From NCBI GenBank assembly GCA_012523915.1, contig JAAYSU010000055.1, positions 1 to 36,229 of the forward strand: a stretch of DNA of 36,229 nt. Reading direction: 5' to 3'. Origin of the DNA: Clostridiales bacterium. Its GTDB lineage: Bacteria; Bacillota; Clostridia; Peptostreptococcales; Anaerovoracaceae. Positions within the stretch are counted from its first letter, which is position 1. Each line of letters begins with the position of its first letter. This document shows, piece after piece, positions 8,545 to 16,809 of the stretch. The notes under the pieces are model-generated. The model worked only from the letters and a program-made list of their open reading frames with translations. It was not told where the DNA came from and searched no databases. Both the position numbers and the translations under genes were made by a program.

Positions 8545-10437
8545 GTGTTTGGATGGTCAGGATGTATATTAAGAATTAATACTAGCGATGGTACAGTAAA
8601 GCGTACTGATGTGGGGGATGATCTTCGCAGGGAGTATATTGGTGGAAGAGGGTTAGCAACCAAGCTCTTATATGATGAAGTTGGCCCCGATGTAGACCCT
8701 AAAGGGCCGGATAATAAATTATATATGACCTTGGGGCCATTAACAGGAACTCCTCTTTCAGCATGTAGAATGACTGTTACTACTAAAACGCCTAGAAATG
8801 GATTTTTACATGATGGAAATATGGGTGGCTTTTTCCCTGCAGAATTGCGCTTTGCTGGTTATGATGGACTAGTATTAGAAGGAAGCTCTGAAAAACCTAT
8901 ATACATATTTATAGATGATGACAAGGTAAGTTTCCATGATGCCTCACATCTGTGGGGACTTTCCGTCACCGATACCCATATTAAACTTCGTGAAGAACTT
9001 GGTGATCCTTCAATAAGAACTATAATAATCGGACCTGCAGGTGAGAATGAGGTTAATGCTGCAGTTATAATTGGTGATTTGTACCATGCAAGTGGTAGAG
9101 GGGCAGCAGGCAGAGTCATGGGCTCTAAAAAGGTTAAGGCCATTGCTGTTAGGGGAACTAAAGAAATTCCAATATTTGATCCAGATGGCTTTATGGAAGT
9201 TTATAATGATTTTTGGAAAGAGTTATCACCCGATGATTGTATAGATATATATCACAGACCCTGGGGGGTAGCCGGAGATTCATTAGCAACTGACTATATT
9301 AAAACAGTAGGAGGGTTAGCAGTAAAAAATGATCAGGGTTTTGATGAAGAAGTTTCCTCCTTTAATATTGGTTCTGCTACAATAAGAAAGCTACTTGTGC
9401 GTCCAATGTCTTGTTTTTCATGTGGGTTACCTTCTTGTTCTCAGTTGATAGCGCACGGTAATACTGTTCTTAAAATGCATACAGGCTCTATAATCGGGCT
9501 TGGCTCTAACTTTGGAATTACCGATATAAATGAAATTATGGAATTACATAAAATCTGGACTGAATTAGGACTTGATGTCTCGGTTTCACCTACCATATCG
9601 TGGGCAATTGAAGCCTACCAAAAAGGTTTGATAACAAAGGATGACACCGAGGGCATAGAATTAAAATGGGGCGATTCTAATATCATCAAAAAATTAGTCC
9701 ACAAACTAGTTTATAAAGAGGGGCAGTTTGGTGAACTTATGGCTGAAGGCCTTAAAGCCTTGACTGAAAAATATGGGGGACATGATTTCGCCCTTCATGT
9801 CAAAGGCTTGGATATAACCTTGGTACCTTCAAGGTCTATGTATGGTATGGGCCTGGCTTATGCCGTCAATGATCAAGGGGCTGACCACTGTAGGATTTAT
9901 CCTCCATATCCCCCGAATATTGATGCTGTTCCTCAACATATAGAGTTACCCTTCGATGTTGAAAAGGCTGCCATTAGGGATATCCCTGATGAGAAGGCAA
10001 AGTTAATTAAATGGTCCTTTGATTCTAGAGCTATTCTAAATTGTCTAACCACCTGTGTGTTTCTCAGTAGGGGAAAACTCTTCTCAGACTTCAGTTACTT
10101 TGGACGCGCCCTTACGGCGGCTACGGGAGTTCAATATACACATGATCAATTGATGAAAATTGGCGAGAAAATATGTAACTTGGAAAGAAGCTATAATGTC
10201 CTAAATGGCAATGCCTCACGAAAAGATGATACATTGCCTAAGAGATATTTGAATGAACCGTTTAAAGCTGGAGGTTCTATAGGTATGGTAGTGCCTTTAG
10301 ATAGAATGTTAGATGACTATTATAAAGAACGTAATTGGGATCTAGCATCTGGTCGACCTACGCAGCAAAAGCTGTCAGAACTAGGCTTAGATTTTGTTGT
10401 AGAAGATTTTAAAAATAAGGGGGTTTGGAGCCAATGA
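8545..10437 (+). CDS. Aldehyde ferredoxin oxidoreductase family protein (W/Mo-bispyranopterin)
   Basis: EYIGGRGLATKLLYDE, HDGNMGGFFPAELRFAGYDGLVLEG, ASGRGAAGRVMGSKKVKAIAVRG, C-terminal NCLTTCVF; GTG start. Confidence 0.92.
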   Translation: MFGWSGCILRINTSDGTVKRTDVGDDLRREYIGGRGLATKLLYDEVGPDVDPKGPDNKLYMTLGPLTGTPLSACRMTVTTKTPRNGFLHDGNMGGFFPAELRFAGYDGLVLEGSSEKPIYIFIDDDKVSFHDASHLWGLSVTDTHIKLREELGDPSIRTIIIGPAGENEVNAAVIIGDLYHASGRGAAGRVMGSKKVKAIAVRGTKEIPIFDPDGFMEVYNDFWKELSPDDCIDIYHRPWGVAGDSLATDYIKTVGGLAVKNDQGFDEEVSSFNIGSATIRKLLVRPMSCFSCGLPSCSQLIAHGNTVLKMHTGSIIGLGSNFGITDINEIMELHKIWTELGLDVSVSPTISWAIEAYQKGLITKDDTEGIELKWGDSNIIKKLVHKLVYKEGQFGELMAEGLKALTEKYGGHDFALHVKGLDITLVPSRSMYGMGLAYAVNDQGADHCRIYPPYPPNIDAVPQHIELPFDVEKAAIRDIPDEKAKLIKWSFDSRAILNCLTTCVFLSRGKLFSDFSYFGRALTAATGVQYTHDQLMKIGEKICNLERSYNVLNGNASRKDDTLPKRYLNEPFKAGGSIGMVVPLDRMLDDYYKERNWDLASGRPTQQKLSELGLDFVVEDFKNKGVWSQ

Positions 10438-10700
10438 AGATACAAATGGTTTATTTGGTGCACTTTCATGATCTTACTGGTAAGGATGAAGAAGAATTAG
10501 ATGTAGATATTGTAAATGTAAATGAACTAATTGATCATCTGGAAGATAAATATCCAGGTATGGGTAAGCTGCTCAGAAAAGAAGATGGCTCTGCAAAGCC
10601 CAATAATATAGCTATTTTAAATCGTAAGGGGGAGAGAGCCCATTTTGTAAAGGATTTTTCTATTAAATTAAATGACGGTGACCATGTAACTTTAATTTAA
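10434..10700 (+). CDS. MoaD/ThiS-like ubiquitin-fold protein lacking the C-terminal GG
   Basis: Beta-grasp-like sequence ending IAILNRKGERAHFVKDFSIKLNDGDHVTLI*; follows AOR with ATG 10434 overlapping the AOR end. Confidence 0.75.
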   Translation: MKIQMVYLVHFHDLTGKDEEELDVDIVNVNELIDHLEDKYPGMGKLLRKEDGSAKPNNIAILNRKGERAHFVKDFSIKLNDGDHVTLI

Positions 10701-10718
10701 GTAGTTAGGAGGATCAAG

Positions 10719-12917
10719 GTGAGTGATATTGAAATAATAAAAACTGCATGTCGGAATTGTCATGGCAGTTGTGTGGCCGATGTATATTTAAAAGACGGTA
10801 AAATAATTAAAATCAAACCTGATAAGGACTCCCCACTATCAAGAGGCCGTATGTGCCCAAAAGGTTTGAGTGGCATAGAACTGGTATATCATCCTGATAG
10901 GTTAAAATACCCTATGAAGCGAGTGGGTGAGAGAGGGGAAGGTAAATGGCAGAGGATTTCCTGGGATGAGGCCTATGATATTCTCTGCGATAATATAAAT
11001 GAAATCACCGCGAAATATGGTAGAGAAGCTATTGCTGTAGGCCATGGGACGGGACGCCACCATATGAATCAGGTTATAAGGTTTGCCAATACTTTGGGCA
11101 CTCCAAACTGGTTTGAACCTGGTTTTGCCCAATGTTTTTTCCCTAGGATTGCAGTTGCAAAAATGACCATAGGAGAGTTTATGCCCTGCGACTATTACGG
11201 CGATGTAAATCCCGAATGCATCATGGTATGGGGGCACAATCATATTAAAAGTGGCCACGGCGGAGAGAATATGTTTTTAATAGGTGATGCTGTAAAGAAG
11301 GGATCTAAATTGATTGTAGTTGATCCTCGACGTACAGAACTCGCTGAAAGGGCAGATCTATGGTTGCAAGTAAGACCAGGCTCTGATGCCGCTCTAGCTA
11401 TGGCAATGGTCAATGTTATAATAGAAGAGGAGCTATATGATAAAGAGTTTGTAGAGAATTGGACCTTTGGATTTGAAGAACTAAAGGAAAGGGCAAAGGA
11501 GTATCCGCCTAAAAAGGTTTCTGAGATTAGCTGGGTTCCGGAGGAACAGATAGTGGAGGCTGCCAGGATGTTTAGTGCAGCTAAACCAGGGCTCATGGAA
11601 TGGGGTCTAGCTCTTGAACACACATGCAATTGTATCCAAGCAGTCAGGGCCGTTGGACTTATACCCATTCTCACAGGCAATATCGATGTGCCAGGTGGCT
11701 GGGTAGAAGGAATGAAATTAATGGACCCTCCAGACAAAAACTTAGATCGTTTAGCAATAGAACAACAACACAAACGCTTAGGATTTGGTGAATATAAACT
11801 GTTGACAGCCTTAGATGCACCAAACCCCGGATCCCATATACCGACAATTCTCGAAGCAATGAAAACTGAAAAACCCTATCCAATAAAAAGCTTGCTTTTG
11901 TTCGGCAATAATGGTCTTTTGAGTATTGCAGATACTAAGAATACATATGAAGCATACATGGCTAATGACTTTATTTGTTGCATGGATCTTTTTATGACGC
12001 CCACAGCTGAGATTTCTGATCTAGTACTACCAGCAGCATCATGGTTAGAATTAAATGAGATAATTGCTTATCCAGCTTACTCAGCCAATACAGTTCTTGT
12101 GCAAAAGCAGATTGTAAGGACTCATGAATGCAAATCAGACGAAGAGGTCTTCTGTGAGCTATCAAAGAGGTTAGGGCTTGATTGGGGAGCGGATAAGCCT
12201 GAAGATATCTACAACCAGCAATTAAAGGCGACTGGGGAAAGATATCCTGAATACAAGGATATTAATTTCGAAAGGATGAAAGAATTAAACTATATTAGCG
12301 TTCCGATTGAATATAGGAAGTATGAGAAATCTGGTTTTAAAACGAGGACGGGCAAGGCAGAACTGTATTGTACACAATTGGAAGCTTGGGGCTATGATCC
12401 CTTGCCATATTATGTAGAACCCCCTGAGACTGTCTTCAGTCAACCAGAGCTGGCAAAGGAGTATCCGCTTACATTAACTACAGGCGGGAGATCGATTTAT
12501 TTCTTCTGCACCGAGAATAGACAGATGCCTTCACTCAGAGGCAAACATCCATTCCCCTTAGTCGAAATCCATCCTGCTACTGCTAAGGAACATGGAATTG
12601 AAGATGGAGATTGGGTCTATATAGAGACTCCAAGAGGAAGAATCACACAGAAAGCCAGGGTTACAGATGGGATCGATCCAAGGGTCATTAATTGTGAGTA
12701 TGGTTGGTGGTACCCTGAAGTAGAAACTCCCGATCATGGTCTATGGGAATCAAATGCCAATGTACTAACTCCTATGTCTAGTCCCTATGACCCTGCTATG
12801 GGTACATATGCTCTAAGGGCCTTCCTTTGTAGGATTTATAAAAATGAGGATTGTCATATTGAGGAGAGGTATAGGGAGTCAGATATTTATAAGCAGTATG
12901 TTGCAAGCAAAGAATAG
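10719..12917 (+). CDS. Molybdopterin (Mo/W) oxidoreductase, DMSO-reductase superfamily, with N-terminal 4Fe-4S site
   Basis: CRNCHGSC...MCPKG Fe-S motif (C11, C14, C18, C46), WGHNHIKSGHG, VVDPRRTELAERADLWLQVRPGSDAALAMAM, VLPAASWLE, C-terminal MopB domain EIHPATAKEHGIEDGDWVYIETPRGRI. Confidence 0.92.
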   Translation: MSDIEIIKTACRNCHGSCVADVYLKDGKIIKIKPDKDSPLSRGRMCPKGLSGIELVYHPDRLKYPMKRVGERGEGKWQRISWDEAYDILCDNINEITAKYGREAIAVGHGTGRHHMNQVIRFANTLGTPNWFEPGFAQCFFPRIAVAKMTIGEFMPCDYYGDVNPECIMVWGHNHIKSGHGGENMFLIGDAVKKGSKLIVVDPRRTELAERADLWLQVRPGSDAALAMAMVNVIIEEELYDKEFVENWTFGFEELKERAKEYPPKKVSEISWVPEEQIVEAARMFSAAKPGLMEWGLALEHTCNCIQAVRAVGLIPILTGNIDVPGGWVEGMKLMDPPDKNLDRLAIEQQHKRLGFGEYKLLTALDAPNPGSHIPTILEAMKTEKPYPIKSLLLFGNNGLLSIADTKNTYEAYMANDFICCMDLFMTPTAEISDLVLPAASWLELNEIIAYPAYSANTVLVQKQIVRTHECKSDEEVFCELSKRLGLDWGADKPEDIYNQQLKATGERYPEYKDINFERMKELNYISVPIEYRKYEKSGFKTRTGKAELYCTQLEAWGYDPLPYYVEPPETVFSQPELAKEYPLTLTTGGRSIYFFCTENRQMPSLRGKHPFPLVEIHPATAKEHGIEDGDWVYIETPRGRITQKARVTDGIDPRVINCEYGWWYPEVETPDHGLWESNANVLTPMSSPYDPAMGTYALRAFLCRIYKNEDCHIEERYRESDIYKQYVASKE

Positions 12918-12930
12918 CAAATAAAATATT

Positions 12931-12969
12931 CAAAATGAAGGGCAAATCTTAGATTTGTTCTTCATTTTG
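12931..12969 (+). terminator. Terminator-like hairpin after the molybdo-enzyme operon
   Basis: CAAAATGAAGGGCAAATC-TTA-GATTTGTTCTTCATTTTG: 18 bp including two G.U pairs. Confidence 0.6.
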
Positions 12970-13008
12970 TATTATAATTATATAAATTGCATGAAAGAAG
13001 GGGAAAAT

Positions 13009-13548
13009 ATGGATATTATAGTCTTATATAAATCGAAGTATGGCTATACGAAGAAATATGCTGAATGGATAGCAGAAGAGCTTGAATGTGATCTAAGTGA
13101 TGTTTCTAAAGTAAATGAGAGGCTGCTTTCCAATTATGATTTAATAATATTTGGGGGAGGCTTGTATGCCAGCGGCATTAATGGTATAAAGACTATTATT
13201 AAACATTTTAAAAATATTAAGGATAAAAGACTTATAGTATTTTCAGTAGGCTTAACAGATCCGGAAGATAAACTTCAATTTGTAAGTGTAAAAGATAAGA
13301 ATTTCCCAGACGATTTGCTAGGGTATGTAGAGGTTCATCAACTTCGGGGAGGCATTGATTACAACAGACTTAAGATAATAGATAAATCCTTGTTAAAGGC
13401 TATGAAAAATCTGATTGAAAAGAAAAGTGAAGATGAGAGAACCGATGTGGAGAAAATACTCTTAAGTACATATGGTAAAACTGTAGATTATTCGGATAGG
13501 GATAGTATAAAAGCTATTATCGATTCTGTAAGAAAGGTGAAGAAATGA
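13009..13548 (+). CDS. Flavodoxin-domain protein
   Basis: MDIIVLYKSKYGYTKKYAEWIAEEL, LIIFGGGLYASGING; ATG 13009 preferred because the upstream ORF start lies in the terminator hairpin. Confidence 0.8.
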   Translation: MDIIVLYKSKYGYTKKYAEWIAEELECDLSDVSKVNERLLSNYDLIIFGGGLYASGINGIKTIIKHFKNIKDKRLIVFSVGLTDPEDKLQFVSVKDKNFPDDLLGYVEVHQLRGGIDYNRLKIIDKSLLKAMKNLIEKKSEDERTDVEKILLSTYGKTVDYSDRDSIKAIIDSVRKVKK

Positions 13549-13838
13549 TAACTGGAAAACAAAGAAGTTTCTTAAAGAAAATTGCCCATGACTTGGAGCC
13601 TACTGTATATATCGGTAAATCAGGAATTAACGATAATGTGCTAAAAGAAATGGATTTAGGACTTGAAAAAAGAGAGATCATTAAAGTAAAAATACAAGAG
13701 GGATGTGAACTGGACCCCAAGGAAGTTGCCAATGACATGGCTAAATCTTTAGATGCGGAGTTTGTGCAGGCCATAGGAAGAAAGTTTGTTTTGTATAGGC
13801 CTTCAAAGGAGAATAGGAAAATAGAACTGCCTAAATAA
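13545..13838 (+). CDS. yhbY: YhbY-family CRM-domain RNA-binding protein
   Basis: MITGKQRSFLKKIAHDLEPTVYIGKSGINDNVLKEMD ... KREIIKVKI. Confidence 0.9.
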   Translation: MITGKQRSFLKKIAHDLEPTVYIGKSGINDNVLKEMDLGLEKREIIKVKIQEGCELDPKEVANDMAKSLDAEFVQAIGRKFVLYRPSKENRKIELPK

Positions 13839-13855
13839 AATATGGAGGAAATATA

Positions 13856-14374
13856 GTGCAATATCTAGCAAACTTTGTTTTACTAGCTCTTATTTACTTT
13901 GTATTCTTTTATAAAAAATGGTATAAGAAATCAAGAAAAGTATTTGTCATCAATACACTAATGTATATTTACATTGTTATGGTTTTATTTGTAACGCTGA
14001 TGCCCTTTCCTGTTCCATTTATAAATGGAACAAATAATTTATTTCTTGAAACAGCCAATCTTATCCCTTTCAGGGATCTTAGAATGAACTATTATGGCAG
14101 CGCTAGGGAATTAATTTTAAATGTTATAATGATGATGCCCTTCGGATTTTTGTATCCAGTAGTAAGGAAAGCAGGGATTATAAAAACAGTTACCATGTGT
14201 TTTATCTTTAGTCTGGTAATCGAAAGCGCCCAATTATTAAGTGCATTTTGTGGAGGGTTGGCATCGAGATCCTTTGATGTTACTGACCTGATTACTAATA
14301 CATTTGGTGGTTTATTAGGATATTTGATTTTTAGCACATTAAAGCCATTAATTTTTAAAATATTAAAGGAGTAA
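13856..14374 (+). CDS. VanZ-family membrane protein
   Basis: LMPFPVPF ... NLIPFRDL ... LILNVIMMMPFGFLYP ... SLVIESAQLL ... SFDVTDLITNTFGGLLGYLIF. Confidence 0.88.
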   Translation: MQYLANFVLLALIYFVFFYKKWYKKSRKVFVINTLMYIYIVMVLFVTLMPFPVPFINGTNNLFLETANLIPFRDLRMNYYGSARELILNVIMMMPFGFLYPVVRKAGIIKTVTMCFIFSLVIESAQLLSAFCGGLASRSFDVTDLITNTFGGLLGYLIFSTLKPLIFKILKE

Positions 14375-14389
14375 GTTATTTTACTCCTT
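14366..14389. terminator. Shared convergent terminator (VanZ / SdpI)
   Basis: AAGGAGTAA-gttatt-TTACTCCTT; each arm ends in the stop codon of one of the convergent genes. Confidence 0.65.
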
Positions 14390-15034
14390 CGCAATATTTT
14401 TATATACAAGGTAAGAATATATTGCTGTAATTATGGTCGGTGCCAATACACCAACCATAAGGACTATGAATCTCATACTACCTTGAGTAAGGAATGCTCC
14501 TATCAAAGCTATAAACCCGCCTAAAACCATAAGTTTTGAGCCAAAGCGATGGGTTTTTTTCCAGACCTCTTCGTTTGCAAGGGTCCATGGGAACTTGAAG
14601 CCCACGAAGTAGTTATGTCTTACCCTTCCCATTATATTTCCAATTAATATGAATAGGATTGCTACAGCTACTGGTATCCAAAGACTCACATCTACTTTAT
14701 ATCCCAGTGAAGCTAAGATCGTTACTAAATAAGTCAAGACCATAAAAATATGGAAGCAATATCGGATTATTTTGTATGAAGCAGTGAATTTTTCGTAGTT
14801 TTGTTTTTTAGGATCTAACTTAGGTAGAACTAGGAAAAATACATACATAATAATATTTAATATTGGTATAAAAAATGCGCCGAAGGTTTTTGAAGCATAG
14901 TCATCTATTTCACCTTTAATATTCCAATGTATAGGAACCTGTTCAGGCAGGCTTGGATAAATTGCAACAGCAAACATTAATGTAGCAAAGAGTATTAATA
15001 ATATTATCCATTCACGTCTTAGAAATTGCCTCAT
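14381..15034 (-). CDS. SdpI-family membrane protein (DUF1648 + SdpI)
   Basis: YPSLPEQVPIHWNIKGEIDDYASKTFGAFFIP; NIMGRVRHNYFVGFKFPWTLANEEVWKKTHRFGSKLM. Confidence 0.9.
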   Translation of the reverse strand: MRQFLRREWIILLILFATLMFAVAIYPSLPEQVPIHWNIKGEIDDYASKTFGAFFIPILNIIMYVFFLVLPKLDPKKQNYEKFTASYKIIRYCFHIFMVLTYLVTILASLGYKVDVSLWIPVAVAILFILIGNIMGRVRHNYFVGFKFPWTLANEEVWKKTHRFGSKLMVLGGFIALIGAFLTQGSMRFIVLMVGVLAPTIITAIYSYLVYKNIAKE

Positions 15035-15040
15035 AATTTA

Positions 15041-15316
15041 TTAGTCCTCCTCTTTAGCTAAAAAATTCAGAAAAAAACTTAATACCTCATGGAACACCGT
15101 AGTATTTAATGAGTAGTAAATATTCTGTCCAATCCGTTCATCTAAAACCAGATCTGCATTCTTGAGAATATTTAAATGGTGGCTGATGCTGGGCTTTGAT
15201 ATGTTAAAATGTTCAGCAATTTCACCGGCATTCATATCTTTATCTTTTAATAGAATTAATATTTTTCTTCTCGTTTGATCAGATAATGCTTTAAATGTTT
15301 TATTATGATCAGACAT
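15041..15316 (-). CDS. ArsR-family transcriptional regulator (SdpR-like autorepressor)
   Basis: FKALSDQTRRKILILLKDKDMNAGEIAEHFNISKPSISHHLNILKNADLVLDERIGQNIYYSLNTTV; adjacent to SdpI. Confidence 0.9.
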   Translation of the reverse strand: MSDHNKTFKALSDQTRRKILILLKDKDMNAGEIAEHFNISKPSISHHLNILKNADLVLDERIGQNIYYSLNTTVFHEVLSFFLNFLAKEED

Positions 15317-15336
15317 GCCTACCTCCCGATTTAGAT

Positions 15337-15356
15337 ATTTAGATAAACGTCTAAAT
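15337..15356. promoter_or_regulatory. Candidate SdpR-type operator upstream of the arsR-sdpI pair
   Basis: ATTTAGA-taaacg-TCTAAAT perfect inverted repeat just upstream of the ATG at 15316. Confidence 0.55.
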
Positions 15357-15383
15357 ACAGTATATGCATTTTAAGATTAAATG

Positions 15384-16808
15384 TCAATTGGAAATAAATG
15401 CATTAAAATTCATTTCCCAGCTTTCAACATAATCACCTACAGCCCACTCTGCCATGATAACTCTCTCATTCTCTTTTAACGGAATTTTTTCAAGGGGAGG
15501 ATCGATGAGGCTTTCTCTATAGCTTTTGTAGACAATTAATTCATCATCAGTTACTACTAAGGCTAAATTGTTGTTAGGGGATGTAAAGACATCATGTGCA
15601 ACAGGAACATGATCTTTAACCCTGGTCCATGGAATATTTAATTCGTTACAATATACCACATGGCTAGGGATAATTACGCTTATGTTGTAGTCATTAGCCA
15701 AATACTCATCATTATATTCATATTCCAATCTGCCCGTAAATATCCAATAGCCCATTTTTCTTGCAAGTCCAAAGTTTTCTTCATTATATGTCTTCTGTTC
15801 TATACCAAATTGTTTTAGAAGTTTTTCTCTCTGCTGTTCCATGGCAGAAGCTGCACCAGGTCCTGCCAGATCAGAAATCTTTATGGGCTTAAGGCTTGGC
15901 AAACTGTCTACAGCTAACATTTTAAGCCTGTTACTTTCTATAGATGCTTGTTTAATCTTTTCTTCTATTGATACATAGTCGTTTCCGATATAGTTAACAT
16001 GGCGGTGTATGGATACGGTATTGTTTATTTTATTGTTCATAATGAAATCGTCTTCTTCCTCCTTATTTTCCTGGAGCAGAATATTTTTTACATACAAGAA
16101 ATCTTCATCGTTCTTACGATCAACTACAAGCTGGTAAAAGCCGCTTCTTCTAGGGAAGAAGATCTTGTCAGCTTCTAAAATAGGAGAAAGCTTATCATCC
16201 TCAAATGATATCCATAGGGTTCGGTAAGATGAACTGTCAGCTTGTGGGGTTCTTAGGCCTAATAATAGACCTGTAGGGATATTACTACTATCTTCATCAC
16301 CATCAATCGGTAGCCAATCATATTTATCGGATGAAATTACTGATTCATCAACATCATCAGAGACCTGTTTCAATACATAGGTTTTATTTAAAAATATTAA
16401 AAGCAGTTCATCGTCACTTTCCTTTACAAATTCACAGAAATACTGCTCTCCTTCGTAAAGAGTCAATATTTCTATTATGGGCTCCTTGAATTTATAGCCC
16501 TTTGGGTAGGCCTGATGGTGATAAACAAGGTAGCTGGCAGATTCCACCCTTCTTATACTGTAGCGGGGATTTTGTAAAAAATACTCGCTTAGAATGACGT
16601 AGTCATTAGTAAAATATAGGTTTTCACCTACTAGGTTTTCATTAGTTTCATCTATGTCATCTTCCAAAAGAGAGGCTACTTCCCATGTCCCCTGTAAAGG
16701 AAGCTCTTTTATATTAGGAGCTATGATCTTTAGGTTAGAATCTGAATTGCTATTCAGGCATGATGTCAAAAAAGCTAAACAAATGATGACTAACAAGATC
16801 TTTTTCAT
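15384..16808 (-). CDS. Lipoprotein of unknown function, same operon as the two-component system
   Basis: MKKILLVIICLAFLTSC lipobox; 474 aa; starts 2 bp after the histidine kinase stop. Confidence 0.75.
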   Translation of the reverse strand: MKKILLVIICLAFLTSCLNSNSDSNLKIIAPNIKELPLQGTWEVASLLEDDIDETNENLVGENLYFTNDYVILSEYFLQNPRYSIRRVESASYLVYHHQAYPKGYKFKEPIIEILTLYEGEQYFCEFVKESDDELLLIFLNKTYVLKQVSDDVDESVISSDKYDWLPIDGDEDSSNIPTGLLLGLRTPQADSSSYRTLWISFEDDKLSPILEADKIFFPRRSGFYQLVVDRKNDEDFLYVKNILLQENKEEEDDFIMNNKINNTVSIHRHVNYIGNDYVSIEEKIKQASIESNRLKMLAVDSLPSLKPIKISDLAGPGAASAMEQQREKLLKQFGIEQKTYNEENFGLARKMGYWIFTGRLEYEYNDEYLANDYNISVIIPSHVVYCNELNIPWTRVKDHVPVAHDVFTSPNNNLALVVTDDELIVYKSYRESLIDPPLEKIPLKENERVIMAEWAVGDYVESWEMNFNAFISN

Positions 16809-16809
16809 A

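Noticed and set aside
10690-10718. MoaD Gly-Gly restored by a simple frameshift
   Set aside because: The other frames past ...GTAACTTTAATTTAAGTAGTTAGG do not give a PPVxGG-like end before a stop.
12955-13008. Upstream start of the flavodoxin ORF
   Set aside because: The extra N-terminus (MFFILYYNYINCMKEGEN) overlaps a terminator hairpin and AT-rich promoter-like sequence; ATG 13009 fits the flavodoxin fold start.
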